Position numbers and translations under genes: made by a program | DNA from: Allomyces macrogynus ATCC 38327 | Lineage: Eukaryota > Blastocladiomycota > Blastocladiomycetes > Blastocladiales > Blastocladiaceae | Assembly (NCBI GenBank): GCA_000151295.1 | Contig: GG745365.1 | Coordinates: 264,845 to 278,147, forward strand | Direction: 5' to 3' | DNA length: 13,303 nucleotides | In this document: positions 7,205 through 13,303 of the stretch, one piece after another | Numbering within the stretch: position 1 is the stretch's first letter | How the letters are laid out: each line of letters begins with the position of its first letter | Notes under the pieces: model-generated | Databases searched by the model: none | The model's input: the letters and a program-made list of their open reading frames with translations, nothing else | Told to the model about the DNA's origin: nothing

Positions 7205-10200
7205 ATGAGGGCGCCAACGGTGGTCCTGGTGCTGATTCTGGGGGCGCTGCTCGGAGTCATTCTGATTCAACCGGTCCAAGGTAAGCTCAGGCGTTCAACG
7301 GGCACAAGGCGGGGGGGGGTCCGACGGTTGCCAATCCACTGCAGCTGAACCTGCGCTTGTGTAGCAACACCGCCGACGGTGCGCGTCCTGCTCGCGCGGC
7401 TCAACGAGGACGCGACCTACGAGTCACAGGTCCTCGATACTCTCTTCACACCATGGATGGCGCAAAACGGGATCCGCGTTGAGTATCATTATTACGTGCG
7501 CACCTCTTCCGCGTCGGTTTTGCTGTGTTCATGATCCTCATCCCAATCCGACACTTTTTAGGCAACACTGAGCAGTTCAAGTACGTGCGCGCCGTCTCGC
7601 GCAGGCGTCTGGTGCACCGCCGCTAACTATTCGCAGGTAGTTTTGGCGCTGTCCAGTCCTACCTCGACGCGCACGATCCGTACTACGACCTCTACATGCT
7701 CGACGTGGTCTGGCCGGGAGCGCTTGCCGACCATCTTGCCGATGTTACCCCGTATCTTGATCCGGTCGCGGTCGCACAACATGATCCGAAGATCGTGGCG
7801 GCAGGGGTCGTTGGCGGCAGCTTGTACGTTCATTGCGGTCATGCTTCTCGCAGCGTGGGACCGACATGCGGTCGAACCGTAGATTTGCAATGCCCGCGTT
7901 TGTCGACTTTGGCGTCCTGTATTACCGCGCCGATTTGCTCCAGCGAAACGGGTTTGCGAGCCCGCCAGAGACGGTACTGTGCGCCGATCTATTGTGCACC
8001 AACCCTGACCTGCCGGTCCTGACGCGGCGGGATGGGCACTTAGTGGGACGAGATGCACGCGATGCTGACACGCATTTTGCCCGTGGAGCGTGTCGCCAAC
8101 CCGGCGCTCGTCGGGTACATGGGTCAATTGCAGGCGTACGAAGGGTGTGTGTACACGACGGTCGCTCACCTCCGCGATTGCCCACAACGATTCACTTGAC
8201 CCGCGCCTACCCGCCAACAGATTGACCTGCAACGTGATCGAATGGCTCGCCGGTGCCAGCGCTGGATCCATCATCGAGCCTAACCGCACGCTCTCCGGAT
8301 ACCTCCCGGGCCTGACCTCTTCCCGCGTCGTCGCCGTCGCACAGCGCATGCGATCATGGCTCAAGTCCGGCCTGATCGGCCCGCTCGCCGTGAACGCCGA
8401 CGAAACCGTGTCGCGCACGCAGTGGGTGCAGGGCAACGCCGTGTTTGTGCGGCACTGGCCGAGTTTGGGCGCGGCCACGCATGCGGTTAACGTCTCGTTT
8501 GCCTGGAATATGACAAGGATGCCGGGAGATAAGCGCGAGGATGCAGGGGCCGCGGCGCTCGGTGGGTGGTTTCTTGCCGTCAGCAAGTACTCGATGAACA
8601 TCGAGGCCGCGGCACGCGTGTTGCAGTTCATGACGTCGCGCGGGTTTCAGAGGGTGCGTGCGGTGCGGCATGGAGTGATGCCGTCGGTGCCGGCGCTGTT
8701 TGATGGTACGCATTCGAGTACTGGACGATTTGGGCGTAGATCTGTTAGCTCATGGACGACATGAACAGACCCTGATGTGTGCGCAACGATTGGCCAGTGC
8801 AGCTTGTTTAAGACGCTCTCGGTACGCACTCGCTCGTACTTTCAATGCCCAAACGCAGTCCACTAATTGTTCACCGAAATGCAGGTCTCCCCGCGCCCGT
8901 CCGCGCCCGCCGGGGCCAAGTACGTGCAGGCCTCGACGCTCATCTACACAGCCTGGTCCTCGATCCTGCTCGGGCAAGCCGCGCCCGCAACCGCGCTCGC
9001 TGACATGAACCGCAACCTGGCCTCCACGCTCGACATTGACATTCTCGGACGCCGGACCAACGTGGAATGGACCGACACGGTCGTAGAGGCTGTCGCTTCT
9101 GTGGCCGCGGCCGGTGGTATCCTGGTCGCAGCCACGGCAGTACGAATCATGCGGCTCCTCACGCACCCGGAAATGAAGAAGGCGTCCCCCGTGTTTCTCG
9201 GGGTCACGCTCGCGGGCATCGGGATGGCGTTTGCGGCCGTGCCGACCTACGTTGGGGTGCCGACGGTCGCGGTATGCGCGGTGCAGCCGTGGCTACTTGC
9301 GAGCGCGTTTTCGGTCGCGATTGGCGCGGTCACGGTTCGGGTGCGTGTTCTCCACCGTGTCCGCTCGCAACGCTGGTCGTCGACCCCTGACGTTTGGGCC
9401 CCGACAGAATTTCCGGATTTACCGCATCTTCTCGAACCCGTTTGCGTCGACCGTCGTCCTGCGCAACCACGTCCTCTTTGTCTGGCTCGCGGGGATTCTT
9501 GCTGTCGATGTGATCTTGTTGGCCATTTGGACGGCCTTCGACGCACCGGTTCCGACGGACGTGAAGCTGGCCGCGTCACGGTACACGACATGCCGGTCCA
9601 AGGACGCGCAGTTCCAGACGGTTATGGTCGCGCTGTTGTACTTTTCCAAGGCCGCACTGCTGCTGTTCAGTTTGTGGCTCGCGGCCCAGACGCGCGCAGC
9701 GGGTGGCGGGTACTCCGAGTCGAAGAGCATTGCGTTTGCGATTTACAACTTGACGCTTGTGCTGTGCATCGGGGTAAGTGCTTTTTGTCACGAAACTGAT
9801 CATGATGAAACAGAACTGATCATTCGTGGTCGCGCCTATAGCTGCCGCTCGCCTACACGGACGCGCTCGGTCAACCGTTCCAGTTCGCCATGCGCGCGCT
9901 CGCCATTATCCTGCCGGCCACGGGGCTCCTCGGAGCGCTGTTTGCGCCCAAGCTCGTCGGCCCAGGCCGCATTGACAAGCCGGCACCGTCCGCATCGGTC
10001 GAAATGGAACCTCCGCTCGTGTCATTTCTCACCAAGCGCGCCAAGGGCAAGGCACCGGCGGCTGCGCCCGTGCCCGTGCCCGCGGCCGCGCTCGCGGCGC
10101 TGAATTATGTCAAGGCCGCCGTCGTCTCGTACCGGTCGGCGCGCAGCACGTGGCGGTTGCGTGTTGCGCCCTGGCACGGTGCGCAGATGCTGTTGTTGCC

Positions 10201-10746
10201 GCAGTTGGGGATCGTGGTGCTCGAGCCGCTCGATCCGGTGCGTTTGTCTTTGGGGGTGCCGCATCGCAAGCACGGCGCGGATACTGACCAAAACTCATCT
10301 CGCGCTTATTGTAGTCGGGCAAGGACCCGGGCCGCGTCATCAAACTCGCGCACATCACGCGCGTCGTCGGCGACGCTGGCGCGCCCGACACGTCGTCGCC
10401 CGCCGCGTCCACCACCGGCAGCGGAGCCGACGAGTCCACCGCGCGACTCCACGTGGTCCTCGCCACGGGTGAGATTCTGGACGTGATGCTCGCGGGCGGC
10501 GCACCCGCACGGGTCGAGTGGGTCGATGCGCTCGACGCAGCACGACGCAACGGCAGGAGATCACACTCAGCACTCCTTCCGGCGCCGCCGGCCCCGCCCA
10601 CCAGCGGCGGCACGCTGAGACGCGTAGCGACGGCCGTGACAGGGTCGGCGCGAAGTCGTGCGCCGAGCGCGGTACGGTCGTTGACGGGCGCGACGAGCTC
10701 GGCGGATGGCGCGATGGCGGCAATGGGGGCGCGGGACTCACCATGA
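7205..10746 (+). CDS. Receptor: type II solute-binding ectodomain + class C GPCR 7TM + PH-like tail
   Basis: Twelve exons join without a stop to 930 aa. Residues 1-25 are a signal peptide (VVLVLILGALLGVILI), probably cut near VQA. Residues 30-430 resemble extracellular solute-binding protein family 1; seven helices of family 3 (class C) GPCR type follow at 446-692; a Pro/Ala linker and a PH-like fold occupy 751-864; a disordered basic/Ser tail ends at 930. I infer a plasma-membrane chemoreceptor whose outer clamshell closes on a small solute and signals through G proteins. The ligand is unknown. The start at 7205 has a GCCGCC Kozak context; ATG 7190, in frame with T at -3, would add five residues. 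Frame changes between successive open stretches are all resolved by GT-AG introns that restore family sequence, so this is not a pseudogene. It follows the synthetase gene in the same direction, but about 1.1 kb away, so a separate transcript is likely. Confidence 0.85.
7376..9034 (+). other. Ectodomain: solute-binding protein family 1-like (periplasmic-binding type II)
   Basis: Residues 30-431. It opens with a beta strand and helix, TVRVLLARLNEDATYESQVL, typical of the first lobe. DLYMLDVVWPG (93-103) matches the SBP pattern of a hydrophobic strand ending in Asp and an aromatic. LADVTPYLD follows, then FAMPAFVDFGVLYYRADLL (139-157), the SBP 'permits-its-ligand' region where Met-Pro and Tyr-Arg precede a helix. 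PPETWDEM, YMGQLQAYEGLTCNVIEW (193-210) and GGWFLAVSKYS follow. These are features of MalE-like proteins of ABC importers. Animal mGlu/GABA-B receptors instead carry a type I LIVBP-like module. No cysteine-rich linker of mGlu type is visible, though C368 and C374 could pair. Confidence 0.75.
9077..9952 (+). other. Class C (family 3) GPCR seven-transmembrane domain
   Basis: Helices by hydrophobicity: TM1 446-468, TM2 482-502, TM3 509-533, TM4 554-575, TM5 603-626, TM6 638-660, TM7 668-690. C512 at the top of TM3 and C595 in the second outer loop fit the conserved disulfide. FRIYRIFSNP after TM3 is the family 3 second inner loop. YSESKSIAFAIYN before and in TM6 resembles the class C third-loop NEAKxIxFxxYN pattern. 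FAPKLVG at the end of TM7 matches the FxPK motif. The span includes introns nine and ten. Confidence 0.8.
9794..9823 (+). repeat. Direct repeat AACTGATCAT inside receptor intron 10
   Basis: Two perfect 10-bp copies (9794-9803 and 9814-9823) sit 20 bp apart in the 68-nt intron. Each contains a branch-site-like ACTGAT, and an AAACAG between them could act as an alternative acceptor at 9813. Use of that acceptor would add 28 nt and break the frame. Confidence 0.5.
10127..10545 (+). other. PH-like domain in the receptor cytoplasmic tail
   Basis: Residues 751-864 follow the order of a pleckstrin-homology fold. Strands are at STWRLRVAP, QMLLLPQLGIVVLEP, RVIKLAHITRVV, ARLHVVLATG and EILDVMLAGG; the final helix ARVEWVDALDAAR carries the near-invariant Trp (W856). 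A Ser/Thr-rich loop of about 20 residues replaces one inter-strand turn. PH folds bind phosphoinositides or proteins, so this part may hold or switch signalling partners at the membrane. The fold is assigned from pattern only. Confidence 0.55.
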
Positions 10747-11089
10747 TCAACTGGCGACGGGGCCGACTTTTACGACGTAGGTAGCCATACGGAAATGTAT
10801 TTGGTTTAGAAGCCTTGCTGTCTGTGGTGGGCACGAAACGGGCAAGGCAAGGTAAGGCGTGCCGCTTTCCCTAGTTTTGTGCCGTGCCAGAACAAAGTTA
10901 CGCGGCCGCGTCTTCCATTTCTCCTGAGGCACGACGAGAACGACACGAGATCGACGACGCCAGCAGCGGCGGCAGCGGACGTCATGACTTTGGCGTTTCG
11001 GCTTCCCGCTTCTCGCCGACGAAAAATGGCAACGTCAGGTGGGCGCGCCGTTGCGCTGGCGTGAAGTCGCTGCTCGTCAAAACGGGCGG

Positions 11090-11230
11090 CCACCAGCACG
11101 GCCTCCACCACGGCCACCAACCACGATCACGACCACCAAGGGAGCTCCCTTGCGACCAACCAACCACCAACGACCACGACCACCCATTGGTCGGCCGGTG
11201 GCCACAGCGACCACCAACCCGCACGCGCGC
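11090..11230. repeat. Degenerate CCACCA/CGACCACC-rich tract
   Basis: Many copies of ACCACCA, CGACCAC and CCAACCA, irregularly spaced, lie in the promoter region of the downstream gene. It may be a decayed minisatellite or clustered factor sites. Confidence 0.5.
11137..11152. promoter_or_regulatory. Perfect 16-bp palindrome
   Basis: CAAGGGAGCTCCCTTG is its own reverse complement. It lies in the CCACCA-rich tract about 145 bp before the start codon of the downstream gene. The AAGGGA/TCCCTT arms contain AGGG/CCCT, the stress-response-element core known from yeast. A dimeric factor site is possible but unproven. Confidence 0.35.
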
Positions 11231-11296
11231 ACCATACACGGCTGATCACTTTGGCGCCGACGCGCCGATTGTTCTGCTCGCCCTGATCGACCATTT

Positions 11297-13303
11297 ATGG
11301 CCATGGCGACAAGCACCCCACAGCAACAACCCGGAGTGTTGGCGCCGCTCCCGCCACCACCACCACGGCTCGCGTCGGCCAGGAGCAACGCGCGGATCGG
11401 GCCTGCGCGCGCACAACCGCCAGCGTCAAACCCACCCGCGCACGATGCGTCGAGTGCCGCCGGGCACGATGTCGCCAACAAGCCTGTGCAACGCCCCGTG
11501 ACGGCGCGTCAGGCCGCGCACGACAACGTGGTCATGTCGTTTGACCCTTACCTCGACACGAGCAGCCTCGACGAAACGCAGTTCAGTACCGACGGCACGC
11601 CCTCGGCACAGCCCACCGACCGGTACCATCGGCGTACCGGCCGTGCAGCCAGCCCAGCGTCGTCGCGCACGTCCCGTGGGCGCAGTGAGCCGCCACAGTC
11701 GGTGCGATCCACGACGGCCATCCATGTGGCGAGCAGCGACGACTCGGCCGCGGCCACGGCACTCGTCGCGCTCCAGGCGCTCGTTGAGCACTGTGTCGCC
11801 GCACTAGAGGAAACGTGCCGCACGGTCGTGCGGCTCGAGCACGATCTCGCGGCTGTAAGAGCGGACTTGGCTGCCGTCAAGGCCGCGAGTACCGTTTCTC
11901 CGCCGCCCGCCACAGAGCCCGCATGGCCCGCACGGCTGGCCGCGCTCGAGGCGCGCGTCGAGCAGCTCGTGCGCGACGTGCAGGCGCCAAGGTCCCCGCC
12001 GGCACCAAGACCGCGTAGGGCGAGTACGGCGACGCCCTTGAACGCTGATCCGCTCGCACCAGCGCCAGCAACGGCGCGTGTGCCACATCCGTTGCGTCGT
12101 GCGGTCACGGCACCGGTAGAGGACCCGCTCCCGCCACTGCCGCCGCCGAAGCTGCCGGTGCGCGACGAGGGGCATGCGCCACTCGCATTCTCGCCGATTT
12201 GGATCTCGGACGACGATGCACTGCACACAGCGCCGGTGGCGAGCACCTCGCGGCCTGGTGGACCCGCTGCGTGGACGGTGCCTGCGGCGACACCGGCAGT
12301 GAGGCATGCGCAGAGGCCGGGTGGAGTGGTACGTTGATGCGTTTATCGATCAGGAGACGGATCGCTGTGCTAATGCATTCGGGCTCTGCCGATATTGTAG
12401 CTGTCGCCGACGTTCGGCGGTACCGATCCGTTTCTCGCGCAGATCCCGTCGCGTACCGTGAGCCTGCAAATGCCGACGAGCCCGTCGCCGCCACTCGCGG
12501 CAAAACCGGCAACACGCCGTGCCGCCACGTACATGGCCACTGGAGGTCCCGGAGACGAGCCACTGCTGGCCAGCTTGTCGACGTTCATGCCGTTCCTGAT
12601 CCACAACGAGCGCGATAGCGGGTCGAATAACGGGTCACCGAGTATGCTCCACCTACTTTCTTTTTCTGCGATCCAGATCTTCCGAGCTCACCCTCCCCTA
12701 TGCATCAGACGCGTCGCGCCCGACCACGGCATTCACCAGCACCTCCCTCCCACCACGCACCGAATCAAGCCAATCGCTCTCCGACCGACTCAAGGTCCGC
12801 ACCGCTTCGCGCATCCCACTCCCAGGCAGCCCCACTTCCCGTGCGGGCCCCTCCGGCGCCGTCCAGCGCGCACCGACCGCATCCACCTCATCAGGTGGCC
12901 TCCCCGCACCACTTGCGCGGCGTACAGACCTGCACCGCGACGCCTCGAGCCTGCATCTCCGACTCAGTATGATCGCGCAGGGCCGGTACGCGCTCGACAC
13001 GCCCCTCGCACCACCGGCCGTGACTTCGCCACCACCTCCCGTCCCGCGCATCCCGTCAGCGACATCCGACCCGCGCGCCTCGCTCGCCCCACCGGGTCGC
13101 CGATCCGCGCACCTCGGCCGCGATCTCGGCCGCCGGACCAAGCCCCGCAGGCGCAAGTTACTCGGTCGCACTGACTCCGTCCTTGCCGACCCCGCGCGCG
13201 ACTCCCGTGATTTCGCACCCTCGACGACGCCGAGTTGGTGGCGGACGGGCCAGCCGCAGGGTCAGATCTCGACGGGACCGGGTGCCCGGATATCCCGTGC
13301 ATT
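11297..13303 (+). CDS. Ser/Pro/Ala-rich coiled-coil protein, unknown, partial (3' end beyond right edge)
   Basis: Exons 11297-12328, 12401-12641 and 12709 to the edge join in frame to at least 622 residues. Residues 1-150 are Pro/Ala/Ser/Gln-rich and look disordered, with a tidy acidic segment SFDPYLDTSSLDETQFS near 81-97. Residues 153-197 form a heptad-like helix (ALVEHCVAALEETCRTVVRL and LAAVRADLAAVKAA); a second short one lies at 212-229 (RLAALEARVEQLVRDV). The rest is Pro/Ser/Arg-rich, with SQSLSDRLKVRTASRIPLPG in exon 3. No catalytic motif or membrane segment is seen. The profile suits a scaffold, cytoskeletal or adaptor protein. ATG 11303, with GCCATGG context, may be the true start two codons in. 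No gene family is recognised. Confidence 0.6.
12329..12708 (+). other. Two introns of the coiled-coil protein gene
   Basis: Intron 1 is 12329-12400 (72 nt, GTACGT, branch-like CTAAT, acceptor TAG, phase 0). Intron 2 is 12642-12708 (67 nt, GTATGC, pyrimidine-rich middle, acceptor CAG, phase 1). The frame changes between the three open stretches are exactly fixed by these two removals, and the last stretch stays open to the window end. Confidence 0.65.

Larger units (their letters stand above)
7281..10314 (+). other. Eleven introns of the receptor gene
   Basis: Introns: 7281-7364, 7496-7561, 7581-7636, 7824-7882, 7974-8043, 8145-8220, 8706-8768, 8822-8884, 9341-9407, 9774-9841 and 10238-10314 (56-84 nt). 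All begin GT and end AG; donors are GTAAGY, GTGCGY, GTACGY, GTACTG or GTGTGT. Branch-like CTAAC or CTGAC is seen in the third, fifth, ninth and eleventh. Exon 3 is a 19-nt micro-exon (7562-7580) coding ATLSSS. Exon 8 is 53 nt. Joined exon lengths total 2793 nt, divisible by three. The least certain junctions are the fourth intron (chosen because it yields GGSLFAMPAFVDFG) and the seventh. Confidence 0.75.
10747..11296. other. Intergenic region after the receptor gene
   Basis: This contains the receptor 3' end and the promoter of the next plus-strand gene. No gene is supported. The right half, about 11090-11230, is dominated by CCACCA/CGACCACC words. It includes a perfect 16-bp palindrome. Open frames there are low-complexity and judged chance. 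Confidence 0.5.

Noticed and set aside
7820..7890. Apparent frameshift in the receptor ectodomain, suggesting a pseudogene
   Set aside because: A 59-nt GT-AG intron (7824-7882) explains it and restores GGSLFAMPAFVDFG, which fits the SBP family.
7627..8631. 334-codon minus-strand open frame
   Set aside because: Opposite receptor exons 4-7 and running through their introns; no hydrophobic or domain pattern.
1..13303. Prokaryotic operon, CRISPR array or transposon reading of the window
   Set aside because: Genes have spliceosomal introns and Kozak starts; no spaced repeats of CRISPR type, terminal inverted repeats, transposase or reverse transcriptase were seen.

Overview
The window is nuclear DNA of a GC-rich eukaryote with small, GT-AG-spliced introns. 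I infer 17 introns of 56-84 nt; donors are mostly GTACGY, GTGCGY or GTAAGY, and many have a CTGAC/CTAAC-like branch site near the acceptor. Compact genes, a fungal-type gene set, and above all a receptor joining a bacterial-type solute-binding protein to a class C seven-helix domain suggest a zoosporic (flagellated) fungus. Blastocladiomycota (relatives of Allomyces, Catenaria or Blastocladiella) is my best guess; this is inference, not a database result.

Layout. (1) 1-655, minus: start of an unrecognised multi-pass membrane protein running off the left edge. (2) 656-1470: intergenic. (3) 1471-3271, minus: alanine aminotransferase, three exons, 550 aa. (4) 3272-4258: divergent promoter region. 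(5) 4259-6123, plus: cytosolic-type aspartyl-tRNA synthetase, three exons, 572 aa. (6) 6124-7204: non-coding as far as I can see, with a long poly-C tract. (7) 7205-10746, plus: twelve-exon receptor of about 930 aa, with signal peptide, type II solute-binding protein (SBP) ectodomain, class C GPCR seven-helix domain and a PH-like cytoplasmic tail. (8) 10747-11296: intergenic, with a CCACCA-rich tract and a 16-bp perfect palindrome. (9) 11297-13303, plus: 5' part of a Ser/Pro/Ala-rich, partly coiled-coil protein of unknown function, cut by the right edge.

The two housekeeping genes are ordinary but carry possible isoform signals. The aminotransferase has a presequence-like N-terminus before a better-placed second ATG, and a stop-free 81-nt intron. 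The synthetase has a basic, in-frame upstream open stretch.

The main discovery candidate is the receptor. Its ectodomain resembles ABC-transporter solute-binding proteins (SBP family 1, MalE-like) rather than the type I Venus-flytrap of animal glutamate/GABA-B receptors. It is joined to a class C membrane domain that keeps the TM3-ECL2 cysteine pair and other family marks. I infer a surface chemoreceptor for small solutes. Because it is broken into many short exons, its architecture is invisible in any single reading frame.
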